Made by a program: the position numbers and the translations under genes
The notes under the pieces: model-generated
What the model saw: the letters and a program-made list of their open reading frames with translations, nothing else
Databases searched by the model: none
Told to the model about the DNA's origin: nothing
Shown: in pieces, positions 36,027 through 44,929 of the stretch
How positions within the stretch are numbered: the first letter of the stretch is position 1
Layout of the letters: each line of letters begins with the position of its first letter
NCBI RefSeq assembly: GCF_010731695.1
Contig: NZ_AP022586.1
Span: 558,001-622,000 of the forward strand
Direction: 5' to 3'
Length of the DNA stretch: 64,000 bases
Source: Mycolicibacterium litorale
GTDB taxonomy: Bacteria; Actinomycetota; Actinomycetes; Mycobacteriales; Mycobacteriaceae

Positions 36027-37226
36027 ATGCCGTTCATCGCTTCGATCGGGACGTACCTCCCGTGTTGGGGCACACCGCATCACCGCATCGCCGGTGATGA
36101 CGAGGACGCCATCACCATGGCCGTCGAGGCCGGGCGCGCGGCGCTGAGCGCGGGTGGGCCGGCGGAGCGGGTGGTGCTGGTCGGCCGCGACCTGCCGCTG
36201 ACCGAGAGCAGCAACGCCGCGGTCCTGCTGGCCGGTCTCGGCCTGGATCCGGAACTGGAGGTCGACGAGCGGCTCGGCGGTGCGCCGGCCACGCTGGACG
36301 CGGTGAGTTCCGCCCGGCCCCGGTCCCTGGTCATCGGGGTGGATCTCGAACCGGCGGGCGCCGCGGCGATCCTCACCTCCGACCGCGGAAAACAGGTCCG
36401 CACCGCCGCCCGCGTGGCGCGCAGCCTGCCGGTGCGCACCCGTAACGCCGTCGGCGTCGTCCACGACTACGGCGACCCGCGACTGCTGCACGAGCGCGGA
36501 CTGCTGGCGTCCCTGTCGGCGGCCTGGCTGGACACGCCGGTGGTCGTCGCCGGGGTCGAGCACGACAAGGTCGTGACGCTGTGCGCCGGCGATCCGCCAC
36601 GGCTGCCGACTTTCGGAGCAAGTTCTGGTCTGTTCGCCCTCGCGAGCCTGACCGAGTCCCATACGATGGGCCCCTTGGTCGCGGTGGAGCAGGCGAGTCT
36701 GTCCGGCATCACCGTCACAGGCGGTGAGGCACAAGTGATTCGACGCGAACCGGCGGCGCGGCCGCTACCGGAGGGGACGGTCACCCCGGGCGCCGACCTG
36801 GCGATTTCGCTGGCAGCCTACGAGCGCGCATTCGAAGCGAAGGTGCGCTGGGAGGCCGGCAGGCACACCGGCAGTGACGATCTCGATTTCCCGCCGCGGT
36901 ACCGGGTCGGCGACGACTGCGCCCTCGACACCGACTACGAGTTGGTGCCGTTACCGCGCACGGGCACCGTCTACACCGAGGCGACGGTGCGGATCCCGGT
37001 GCCGGGGATGCGGTCGCCGTACTCGCTGGTGATCGTCGAACTCGACGGGACCGACGTGCGGGCACTGGTCAAGGTCACCGGTGCCGAACCCGGTTCGGTC
37101 GACATCGGTGACCGGGGACGGATGGCGTTGCGCCGCGTCGCGGTGCGCTCCGGGGTGCCCGACTACGGCTATGCCTTCGAACCCGGTGCCTTCGAACCCG
37201 GTGCCTTCGAACCGGATGCGGCATGA
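36027..37226 (+). CDS. HMG-CoA-synthase-like protein with a C-terminal DUF35-like OB domain
   Basis: A 399-residue two-part protein. Residues 1-240 resemble the thiolase-fold HMG-CoA synthase group (FIASIGTYLP at the start, DEDAITMAVEAGRAAL). Residues 260-390 resemble a DUF35 OB domain (DFPPRYRVGD, YTEATVRIPVPG, LVIVELDG). The cysteines that normally bind zinc in the DUF35 ribbon are absent apart from one. It ends in a threefold FEPGA repeat encoded by 15-base direct repeats. It precedes a thiolase gene, suggesting a two-subunit acyltransferase or aldolase. Confidence 0.75.
   Translation: MPFIASIGTYLPCWGTPHHRIAGDDEDAITMAVEAGRAALSAGGPAERVVLVGRDLPLTESSNAAVLLAGLGLDPELEVDERLGGAPATLDAVSSARPRSLVIGVDLEPAGAAAILTSDRGKQVRTAARVARSLPVRTRNAVGVVHDYGDPRLLHERGLLASLSAAWLDTPVVVAGVEHDKVVTLCAGDPPRLPTFGASSGLFALASLTESHTMGPLVAVEQASLSGITVTGGEAQVIRREPAARPLPEGTVTPGADLAISLAAYERAFEAKVRWEAGRHTGSDDLDFPPRYRVGDDCALDTDYELVPLPRTGTVYTEATVRIPVPGMRSPYSLVIVELDGTDVRALVKVTGAEPGSVDIGDRGRMALRRVAVRSGVPDYGYAFEPGAFEPGAFEPDAA
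37173..37217. repeat. 15-base tandem repeat at the end of a coding region
   Basis: GCCTTCGAACCCGGT occurs at 37173-37187 and 37188-37202, with a third, diverged copy at 37203-37217. It is in frame and encodes the terminal FEPGA repeats of the HMG-CoA-synthase-like protein, so copy-number change would alter only the tail. Confidence 0.85.
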
Positions 37227-37248
37227 CCGCGCCGGGGCGGGAGGCGCC

Positions 37249-38415
37249 ATGCGCAAGGTAGCGATCGTCGGGGCGGGGATGACCCCGTTCGCCGAACACT
37301 TCGCGCTCGGCATCAAGGACCTGCTGCCGATGGCGTTCGCGGAATGCGCTGCCAGCGTGGACAAGGGCATGGCGAAGAACGACATCGACGCGGTCTGGTT
37401 CGGGGCCATGGGCACCACCGACGGCTTCCCGTCCGGCATCCTCGCCGACACGCTCGGTATGCAGGACATTCCGGTCACCCATGTCGAGAACTCCTGCGCC
37501 ACCGGCAACGACGCGGTGCGCAACGCGCTGTACGGCATCGCCTCGGGCGCGGCCGACGTCGCGCTGGTGATGGGAGCTGACAAGCTGCGCGAGGTCGCCA
37601 CCAAGGACATGCTGTGGGGCTGGGAGGCGACCACCCGCGACATGGCGTGGGACTACCCGCTCGGCCTCGTCGCACCAGCCGGGTTCGCGCTGCACGTGCG
37701 CCGGTACCTGTACGAATCCCCGGCCACCCGTGAGCATCTGGCGATGATCGCGGTCAAGAACCACCGCAACGCCGTTGAGAACCCGAAGGCCAGGCTGCGC
37801 TTCGAGATCACGGTCGAGCAGGCGCTGGCCGCACCGATCGTGGCCGACCCGTTCGGGGTCTACGACTGCGCACCGCAGAGCGACGGCGCCGCCGCACTGG
37901 TCCTGGCCGCCGAGGACGTCGTCGACCGCTTCACCGACCGGCCCGTGTGGGTCCGCGGGGTGGGGCTCGGCATGGATTCGGTGATGTATCCGCACAAGCC
38001 GGATATGACGACGTTCCCCGCGACCGTGCGCGCCGCCAAACGGGCCTTCGGCATGGCGGGGCTGACACCCTCCGACGTCGACGTCGCCGAGGTGCACGAC
38101 TACTTCACCGGTATCGAGCTGATCAGCTACGAAGACCTCGGATTCGCCGAGAGGTTCGGCGCCCACAAACTCGTCGAGGCCGAGGTGACCAGCATGGGTG
38201 GGGCGCTGCCGGTCAACCCCAGCGGCGGCCTCAAGGCCAAAGGCCACCCGCCGGGCGCGACCGGCGTCGCGCAGTGCGTCGAGCTGTTCGGGCAGCTCCG
38301 CGGCGAGGCGGTCAATCAGGTCGACGGGGCACGAATCGGTCTGGCACACAACATCGGTGGTCCGACCGCGGTCGCGGCGGTCACCATACTGGAAGGGGCC
38401 GGAGCCCATGGCTGA
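37249..38415 (+). CDS. Thiolase / lipid-transfer-type acetyl-CoA acetyltransferase
   Basis: A 388-residue thiolase-family protein: N-terminal VAIVGAGMTPF (4-14), nucleophile Cys83 in NSCATG, EVHDYFTG, and C-terminal NPSGGLKAKGHPPGATG. Unlike the DUF35-fused protein at 19348 it keeps the nucleophile, so thiolytic cleavage of a 3-ketoacyl-CoA is plausible. ATG 37249 follows GGGAGG. Its stop overlaps the yrbEA start, tying catabolism and transport genes into one message. Confidence 0.92.
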   Translation: MRKVAIVGAGMTPFAEHFALGIKDLLPMAFAECAASVDKGMAKNDIDAVWFGAMGTTDGFPSGILADTLGMQDIPVTHVENSCATGNDAVRNALYGIASGAADVALVMGADKLREVATKDMLWGWEATTRDMAWDYPLGLVAPAGFALHVRRYLYESPATREHLAMIAVKNHRNAVENPKARLRFEITVEQALAAPIVADPFGVYDCAPQSDGAAALVLAAEDVVDRFTDRPVWVRGVGLGMDSVMYPHKPDMTTFPATVRAAKRAFGMAGLTPSDVDVAEVHDYFTGIELISYEDLGFAERFGAHKLVEAEVTSMGGALPVNPSGGLKAKGHPPGATGVAQCVELFGQLRGEAVNQVDGARIGLAHNIGGPTAVAAVTILEGAGAHG

Positions 38416-39205
38416 GCGGTGGACCCCAGGGATCTCCCTGGGCCGCAACCTGTCCGGGCCGATGCAGGCCGTGGGCGGGTTGTTCGCGATGTCGGCCGAC
38501 GCGGTGCGGTACGTGTTCCAGCGGCCGTTTCAGTGGCGCGAATTCCTCGAGCAGTGCTGGTTCGTGGCCCGGGTGTCCCTGGCCCCGACCCTGCTGGTGG
38601 CGATCCCGTTCACCGTGCTGGTGAGCTTCATCCTCAACATCCTGTTGCGCGAACTGGGCGCCGCCGACCTCAGCGGCGCCGGTGCCGCGTTCGGCGCGGT
38701 GACCCAGGTCGGCCCGATGGTGACGGTGCTGATCGTCGCCGGCGCCGGGGCCACCGCGATGTGCGCCGACCTGGGGTCGCGCACCATCCGCGAGGAGATC
38801 GACGCGATGGAGGTGCTGGGCATCAACCCGGTCCAGCGGCTGGTGACGCCACGGATGCTCGCCTCCGGTCTGGTCGCCCTGCTGCTCAACAGCCTGGTCG
38901 TCATCATCGGCATCCTCGGCGGCTACGTGTTCTCGGTCTTCATCCAGGACGTCAACCCCGGTGCCTTCGCCGCAGGCATCACGCTGCTCACCGGTGTGCC
39001 CGAAGTGATCATCTCCTGCATCAAGGCCGCGCTGTTCGGGCTGATCGCCGGCCTGGTGGCGTGCTACCGCGGCCTGACGATCAGCGGTGGCGGCGCCAAG
39101 GCCGTGGGCAACGCGGTCAACGAGACGGTGGTGTACGCGTTCATGGCGCTGTTCGTCATCAACGTGCTCGTCACCGCCATCGGCATCCGGATGACGACGG
39201 GCTGA
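38408..39205 (+). CDS. yrbEA: YrbEA, Mce-transporter permease subunit
   Basis: A 265-residue MlaE/YrbE-family inner-membrane permease with about five hydrophobic segments. It has the conserved cytoplasmic loop EEIDAMEVLGINP followed by TPRMLA, which docks the ATPase. It pairs with YrbEB, the six Mce proteins and an ATPase (MceG/Mkl, not in the window) to form a lipid importer. ATG 38408 lies 8 bases before the end of the thiolase gene. Confidence 0.96.
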   Translation: MAERWTPGISLGRNLSGPMQAVGGLFAMSADAVRYVFQRPFQWREFLEQCWFVARVSLAPTLLVAIPFTVLVSFILNILLRELGAADLSGAGAAFGAVTQVGPMVTVLIVAGAGATAMCADLGSRTIREEIDAMEVLGINPVQRLVTPRMLASGLVALLLNSLVVIIGILGGYVFSVFIQDVNPGAFAAGITLLTGVPEVIISCIKAALFGLIAGLVACYRGLTISGGGAKAVGNAVNETVVYAFMALFVINVLVTAIGIRMTTG

Positions 39206-39208
39206 GCC

Positions 39209-40066
39209 ATGGGAACGATGACCACACTGCGGGCGACCTATCCCCGCATCAGCCGCCAACTCGGCCGCCCCGCGCAGATCCTGGGCCGGATCGGCGACCA
39301 CACCCTGTTCTACGTCCGCGCCCTGGCGGGCACCCCCCACGCGGCGGTGCACTTCCGCAAGGAGATCATCCGGTTGATCGCCGAGATCTCCATGGGGGCG
39401 GGCACTCTGGCGATGATCGGCGGCACCGTCGTGATCGTCGGATTCCTGACCCTCGCCGCGGGCGGCACGCTGGCCGTGCAGGGCTACAGCTCGCTGGGCA
39501 ACATCGGCATCGAGGCGTTGACGGGCTTCCTCGCCGCGTTCATCAACGTGCGCATCTCCGCGCCGGTGGTGGCGGGTATCGGGCTGGCCGCCACCTTCGG
39601 CGCGGGCGTCACCGCGCAGCTGGGTGCGATGCGCATCAACGAAGAGGTCGACGCGCTGGAGTCGATGGGCATCCGGCCGGTCGAGTACCTGGTGAGCACG
39701 CGGATCGTAGCCGGGATGATCGCGATCACCCCGCTGTACTCCATCGCGGTGATCCTGTCGTTCGTGGCATCGCAGTTCACCACGGTCGTCCTGTTCGGAC
39801 AGTCCGGCGGTCTCTACGACCACTACTTCGACACGTTCCTCAACCCGATCGACCTGCTGTGGTCGTTCCTGCAGGCGATCCTGATGGCGATCACGATCCT
39901 GTTGATCCACACGTACTTCGGCTACTTCGCCACCGGCGGGCCGTCGGGTGTGGGGGTTGCGGTCGGCAATGCGGTGCGGACCTCGCTGATCGTGGTGGTC
40001 TCGGTGACCCTGCTCGTCTCGCTGTCCATCTACGGCTCCAACGGCAACTTCAACCTGTCGGGGTAG
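39209..40066 (+). CDS. yrbEB: YrbEB, Mce-transporter permease subunit
   Basis: A 285-residue second permease of the MlaE/YrbE family with about five membrane segments. The loop EEVDALESMGIRP followed by STRIVAGM corresponds to the ATPase-contact loop of YrbEA. The two subunits would form a heterodimer. It starts 3 bases after yrbEA and 9 bases before mceA. Confidence 0.96.
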   Translation: MGTMTTLRATYPRISRQLGRPAQILGRIGDHTLFYVRALAGTPHAAVHFRKEIIRLIAEISMGAGTLAMIGGTVVIVGFLTLAAGGTLAVQGYSSLGNIGIEALTGFLAAFINVRISAPVVAGIGLAATFGAGVTAQLGAMRINEEVDALESMGIRPVEYLVSTRIVAGMIAITPLYSIAVILSFVASQFTTVVLFGQSGGLYDHYFDTFLNPIDLLWSFLQAILMAITILLIHTYFGYFATGGPSGVGVAVGNAVRTSLIVVVSVTLLVSLSIYGSNGNFNLSG

Positions 40067-40075
40067 GGGAGCACT

Positions 40076-41353
40076 GTGTCGAAGAATATGGGCCCCGGAC
40101 CGATGCATCGCTCCGAGACGACGAGCGGAGCCTCACCAATCGCCTCGTCGAGCGGTCGCCACTTCGGGGTCACGCATTACGCGAGGCCGCTGGCCGGTCT
40201 CGGCATGGTCGTGGCCGTGGTACTCATCGTTGCGCTGGCGGTCGGGCTGTTTCGCGGCAGCTTCTCCGAAAGCGTTCCGGTGACCGTGATCTCGGACCGC
40301 GCCGGTCTGGTGATGAACCCCGACGCCAAGGTCAAGATGCGTGGGGTGGAGGTCGGCAAGGTCGACTCGATCGAGCACCGTGCCGACGGCACGGCCGCGC
40401 TGCATCTGGCGATCGAGCCGTCACAGATGCGGCTGATTCCCGAGAACGTGGGCGTCGACATCGAGTCGACGACGGTGTTCGGCGCGAAATCCGTGCAGTT
40501 CGTCACGCCCCCTGATCCGTCGGCCAAACCGCTGAGCCCCGGTCAGACACTGCGCGGTGACCGGGTCATGGTCGAGATCAACACCGTCTTCCAGGATCTG
40601 GTGGCCGTACTGGACCGTATCGACCCGGCCAAATTGAACCAGACGCTCGGAGCGCTCTCGTCGGCCTTTTCGGGTCGCGGGGAGAGCATGGGTAAGACCC
40701 TGAGCGATTTCAACGCCCTGCTCGCCGAGCTGGAGCCCAGCCTGCCCAACCTCGCCAGGGACATGGAACTGACCGCACCGGTGGCCTCCGCCTACGCGGA
40801 CATCGCACCGGACCTCCTGCGCACCATGCGCAATGCGACGACGATCAGCGACGGCATCGTCGAGGAACAGAACAACCTGGACGCGTTCCTGGTCAGCGCG
40901 ATCGGACTCGCCGACATCGGCAACGAGGTCATCGGCGGCAACCGTGAGGCGTTCAGCGAGGTGCTCAGACTGCTCGTCCCCACCACCGATCTGTTCAACG
41001 AGTACGCGAAGGCGATCAACTGCACCCTCGAGGGCATGAGCTACGTGCTGCACCAACCGCCGCAGCTGGATCCGGGAGTTGTGGTGAACGTGGCCTTCAC
41101 CATGGGCATCGAGCGCTACCGCTACCCGCGGAACCTGCCGAAGGTCGCCGCGAAGGGCGGACCGCAATGTATGGGACTGCCCTACATCGGATTCGGCAAC
41201 CGGTCGAAGTTCCTGGTCACCGACAACAACGGCAACCCGTGGCAATACGGCAACCAGGGCATCTTGCTGAACTCCGACGGTCTCAAGCAACTGCTCTTCG
41301 GACCGCTCGACGGGCCGCCGCGTAACACCGCACAGATCGGACAGCCGGGATGA
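40076..41353 (+). CDS. mceA: MceA-type lipid-binding protein
   Basis: A 425-residue Mce protein starting at GTG 40076 behind AGGGGA. One membrane helix (about residues 40-60, LGMVVAVVLIVALAVGLF) is followed by the MCE domain (VTVISDRAGLVMNPDAKVKM; DVESTT-like and FGAKSVQF), a helical middle and a C-terminal globular tail. Mce proteins assemble as a six-member periplasmic tunnel that moves hydrophobic substrates to the YrbE permease. No C-terminal tail rich in proline is present, unlike D-F. Confidence 0.95.
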   Translation: MSKNMGPGPMHRSETTSGASPIASSSGRHFGVTHYARPLAGLGMVVAVVLIVALAVGLFRGSFSESVPVTVISDRAGLVMNPDAKVKMRGVEVGKVDSIEHRADGTAALHLAIEPSQMRLIPENVGVDIESTTVFGAKSVQFVTPPDPSAKPLSPGQTLRGDRVMVEINTVFQDLVAVLDRIDPAKLNQTLGALSSAFSGRGESMGKTLSDFNALLAELEPSLPNLARDMELTAPVASAYADIAPDLLRTMRNATTISDGIVEEQNNLDAFLVSAIGLADIGNEVIGGNREAFSEVLRLLVPTTDLFNEYAKAINCTLEGMSYVLHQPPQLDPGVVVNVAFTMGIERYRYPRNLPKVAAKGGPQCMGLPYIGFGNRSKFLVTDNNGNPWQYGNQGILLNSDGLKQLLFGPLDGPPRNTAQIGQPG

Positions 41354-42375
41354 CGCGCGTAACAGGCACACTGGTGAAGTTCGCGGTGTTCGCCACAGTG
41401 ATGACGCTGCTGACCGTCTTCCTGTTCATGGCCTTCAGTCAGTACCGGAGCGGTTCCACCTCGAGTTACTCCGCGGTGTTCTCCGACGCATCGCAACTGA
41501 AGACCGGCGACTCGGTGCGGGTGGCCGGGGTCAGGGTGGGCACCGTGGAGGGCGTTGCGCTGCAGAACGATAAGACCGTGCTGGTGGAGTTCGACGCCGA
41601 TCAGAGCGTCGTCCTCACCTCCGGCACGCAGGCCGCCGTGCGCTACCTCAACCTGACCGGTGACCGCTATCTCGAACTCATCGACGGTCCCGGTTCGACG
41701 CGTGTCCTGCCCGCAGGGGCACAGATCCCGAAGGAACGCACCGCCGCTGCGCTCGACCTCGACCTGTTGCTCGGCGGCCTGCGTCCGGTGATCCAAGGCC
41801 TCAATCCCCAGGACGTCAACGCGCTGACGACCTCGCTGATCCAGATCTTCCAGGGTCAGGGCAACACGCTGGATTCGCTGCTGAGCAAGACCTCGTCATT
41901 CTCGAACACCCTCGCCGACAACAGTCAGGTCATCCAGCAGTTGATCGACAACCTCAACACGGTCGTCGACACCCTGGCCCGGGACGGTGACAAGTTCTCC
42001 GGCGCCATCGACCGCCTCGAGCAGCTGATCAGCGGCCTGGCCGAGGACCGCGACCCGATCGGCACCGCGATCACCGCCCTGGACAACGGAACCGCGTCCA
42101 TCGCCGATCTGCTCACCGAGGCTCGCCCGCCGCTCAACCGCACCGTGGACGAGTTGAACCGGCTGGCGCCCCTGGTCGACGATCACAAGATCATCCTCGA
42201 CATGGCCTTGCAGAAAGGACCCGAGAACTACCGCAAGGTCGCGCGGCTCGGCGCCTACGGCAGCTGGATCATGTACTACATCTGCGGGATCTCGTTCCGC
42301 GTGACCGATCTGCAGGGCCGTACGGCGGTCTTCCCGATGCTCAAACAGGAAAGCGGGAGGTGCGGCGAGCCCTGA
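41350..42375 (+). CDS. mceB: MceB-type lipid-binding protein
   Basis: A 341-residue Mce protein whose start overlaps mceA by 4 bases. It has an N-terminal helix (FAVFATVMTLLTVFLFMAF) and an MCE domain (YSAVFSDASQLKTGDSVRVAGVRVG, recognisable from its two halves). A long amphipathic helical region (SSFSNTLADN, LIDNLNTVVDTLA) would form part of the tunnel. It is one of the shortest in the operon, typical for MceB. Confidence 0.95.
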   Translation: MTRVTGTLVKFAVFATVMTLLTVFLFMAFSQYRSGSTSSYSAVFSDASQLKTGDSVRVAGVRVGTVEGVALQNDKTVLVEFDADQSVVLTSGTQAAVRYLNLTGDRYLELIDGPGSTRVLPAGAQIPKERTAAALDLDLLLGGLRPVIQGLNPQDVNALTTSLIQIFQGQGNTLDSLLSKTSSFSNTLADNSQVIQQLIDNLNTVVDTLARDGDKFSGAIDRLEQLISGLAEDRDPIGTAITALDNGTASIADLLTEARPPLNRTVDELNRLAPLVDDHKIILDMALQKGPENYRKVARLGAYGSWIMYYICGISFRVTDLQGRTAVFPMLKQESGRCGEP

Positions 42376-43457
42376 TGCGCAAATATCGTGAATCGAATCT
42401 GATCAAGGCCGGCTTCATCGGCGTAGCGCTGATCGTGCTGGTGATCGCCGTCGGGCTGCAACCCGAGCGCATCATCCAGTGGGCCACCTCGGTGCGGCAC
42501 CAGGCGCTGTTCACCGAGGCCGGTGGCCTCACCGCCGGCAACGACGTCATGGTGTCGGGGATCAAGGTCGGTTCGGTGACCGACGTGTCGTTGTCCAATG
42601 GCGATGCGCTGGTGACGTTCACGACGGACGGACGTTACACGCTGGGATCGCAGACGACCGCGCACATCCGCATCGGATCCCTGCTGGGTGAGCGCATCCT
42701 CACCCTCACGTCCGAGGGCAGTGGATCGCTGAGCCAGTCCGAGATCATCCCTGTCTCGCGGACTTCGTCGCCCTATTCTCTGACCGATGCCGTCGGCGAC
42801 CTGACGACCAACACCGCCGGTACGGACACGACGTCGCTGAATCAGTCGCTGGACACCCTGGCGGCGACGATCGACCAGGTGGCGCCGCAGCTCGGACCGA
42901 CCTTCGACGGACTGAGCCGGCTGTCGCGTTCGCTCAACAGCCGCAACGAGAACCTGGCCGGGTTGCTCAAGAGCGCCAGCGAGGTCACCGAGGTGCTGTC
43001 GCAGCGCAGCCAGCAGTTGAACACTTTGATCCTCAACGCGAACGATCTGCTCGGGGTGCTCAACGACCGCAGGCAGGCGATCGTCGATCTGCTGGCCAAC
43101 ACCTCGGCCGTCGCCCAGCAACTCACCGGTCTGGTCGCCGACAACGAACAGGAGTTGGCGCCGACGCTGCAGCGGCTCAACTCGGTGATGGCGATGCTCG
43201 AAGGCCATCGCGACAACATCGCCAAGATCCTGCCGAGCCTGAAGAAATTCATTCTCGCGCAGGGCGAGACGCTGGCAAACGGCCCCTACTACAACGCCTT
43301 CGTGCCCAACCTGCAGCCGGCGCAGATCCTGCAGCCGTTCATGGACTACGCGTTCGGCTTCCGGCGCGGCACCAACGCCGGTCAGCCGCCGGACACCGCG
43401 GGGCCACGTGCCGAATTGCCGCTGCCCTACAACGGCATCCCGGGAGGTTCGCGATGA
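42375..43457 (+). CDS. mceC: MceC-type lipid-binding protein
   Basis: A 360-residue Mce protein. ATG 42375 overlaps the mceB stop and gives MRKYRESNLIKAGFIG, the usual MceC beginning; GTG 42360 would add five residues. An N-terminal membrane helix, an MCE domain (FTEAGGLTAGNDVMVSGIKVG) and a long helical repeat region rich in Leu/Asn follow. Confidence 0.95.
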   Translation: MRKYRESNLIKAGFIGVALIVLVIAVGLQPERIIQWATSVRHQALFTEAGGLTAGNDVMVSGIKVGSVTDVSLSNGDALVTFTTDGRYTLGSQTTAHIRIGSLLGERILTLTSEGSGSLSQSEIIPVSRTSSPYSLTDAVGDLTTNTAGTDTTSLNQSLDTLAATIDQVAPQLGPTFDGLSRLSRSLNSRNENLAGLLKSASEVTEVLSQRSQQLNTLILNANDLLGVLNDRRQAIVDLLANTSAVAQQLTGLVADNEQELAPTLQRLNSVMAMLEGHRDNIAKILPSLKKFILAQGETLANGPYYNAFVPNLQPAQILQPFMDYAFGFRRGTNAGQPPDTAGPRAELPLPYNGIPGGSR

Positions 43458-44929
43458 CAAGCCGGGGACGTCTGACGAAGCTGCTGACGGTGGGGCTGGT
43501 CGCGCTGGTGGTGGCCGGTGTCGCCGTGCTGGTGCGCCAGGTGTACTTCGGTCCGAAGAAGATCGCCGCGGTGTTCACCTCCGCGACGGGCATCTATCCG
43601 GGTGACGAGGTCCGGGTGTCCGGTGTGCAGGTGGGCACCATCGACTCCATCAACCCGGAGGGCACCCAGACCCGGCTGATGCTCCACATCGACCGCGACG
43701 TGCCGATCCCCGCGGACGCCAAGGCCGTCATCGTCGCGCCCAACCTGATCGCCGCGCGCTACGTCCAGCTGACCCCGGCCTATCGCACGAGCGGCCCGAC
43801 GATGCCCGAGGACGCGGTGATCCCGCTGGAGCGCACCGCCGTCCCGGTCGAATGGGATGAGGTCAAAGAACAGCTCATGCGCCTGGCGACCGACCTCGGC
43901 CCGCAGAGCGGGGTGGACGGCACCTCGGTGTCGCGGTTCATCAACAGCGCCGCCAACGCGATGGACGGCAACGGCGACAAGTTGCGCCAGGTCATCACCG
44001 AGCTGTCCGGGGCCGCCCGCGTGCTGGCCGAGGGCAGCGGCAACATCGTCGACATCATCAAGAACCTGCAGACCTTCATCTCGGCCTTGAAGAACAGCAA
44101 TGAGCAGGTGATGTTGTTCCAGGACCGGTTGGCCACGCTGACGAGCGTGATCGACGGCAGCCGGTCGGATCTCGATGCGGCGCTGAAGGATCTGTCGGTG
44201 GCCGTCGTCGAGGTGCAGCGTTTCGTTTCGGGCACCCGCAATCCGGCCTCCGAGCAGGTGCAGCGGTTGGCCAACGTCACGCGGAACCTGCTCGACAACA
44301 AGCTCGAGATCGAGAACCTGCTGCACATCGCGCCGAATGCCTTGAGCAACGCCTACAACATCTACAACCCCGACACGGGCAGTGCCGTCGGCCAGTTCGT
44401 GTTGAACAACTTCTCCAACCCCGTGCAGTTCATCTGCGGTGCGGTCGGCGCAATCGAGAACACCACCGCCCCCGAGACCTCGAAGCTCTGCTCGCAGTAC
44501 CTCGGACCGGCGTTGCGCCTGTTGAACTTCAACTATCTGCCCATCCCGATCGCGCCGTATCTGTCGCCGTCGGCCAATCCCGAGAACATCATCTACTCCG
44601 AGCCCGGTCTCGCCCCGGGAGCGGGCGGCAGCACTCCGCAACCGCCGTTGACTCCGCCATCCGTTTCCGCCTACGAGGGTGTCGCCCCCGGTCCGCCACC
44701 GTTCACCGGGCGACCGCCCGGTGTACCGGGTCCCGGTGCGCAGCAACTGCTTCCGGGGGCGCCACCCGTGATACCGCCGAATCTGCCGACCTCGGTGGAG
44801 AACGTTCTCAATCCGGCCGGTGTGCCGGCGGGTCCGCCACCCGGGCCGCCACCTCCCGGGCCACTGCTGCCGGCCGAGGCCCCGGCACCGGGCGCACCCG
44901 CACCCGCGGAAGGGACCCCACCAGCATGA
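43454..44929 (+). CDS. mceD: MceD-type lipid-binding protein with proline-rich tail
   Basis: A 491-residue Mce protein overlapping mceC by 4 bases. It has an N-terminal helix (LLTVGLVALVVAGVAVLV) and an MCE domain (VFTSATGIYPGDEVRVSGVQVG). A helical middle is followed by a last ~100 residues rich in Pro, Gly and Ala, probably extended outside the tunnel. Length and tail fit MceD. Confidence 0.95.
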   Translation: MTSRGRLTKLLTVGLVALVVAGVAVLVRQVYFGPKKIAAVFTSATGIYPGDEVRVSGVQVGTIDSINPEGTQTRLMLHIDRDVPIPADAKAVIVAPNLIAARYVQLTPAYRTSGPTMPEDAVIPLERTAVPVEWDEVKEQLMRLATDLGPQSGVDGTSVSRFINSAANAMDGNGDKLRQVITELSGAARVLAEGSGNIVDIIKNLQTFISALKNSNEQVMLFQDRLATLTSVIDGSRSDLDAALKDLSVAVVEVQRFVSGTRNPASEQVQRLANVTRNLLDNKLEIENLLHIAPNALSNAYNIYNPDTGSAVGQFVLNNFSNPVQFICGAVGAIENTTAPETSKLCSQYLGPALRLLNFNYLPIPIAPYLSPSANPENIIYSEPGLAPGAGGSTPQPPLTPPSVSAYEGVAPGPPPFTGRPPGVPGPGAQQLLPGAPPVIPPNLPTSVENVLNPAGVPAGPPPGPPPPGPLLPAEAPAPGAPAPAEGTPPA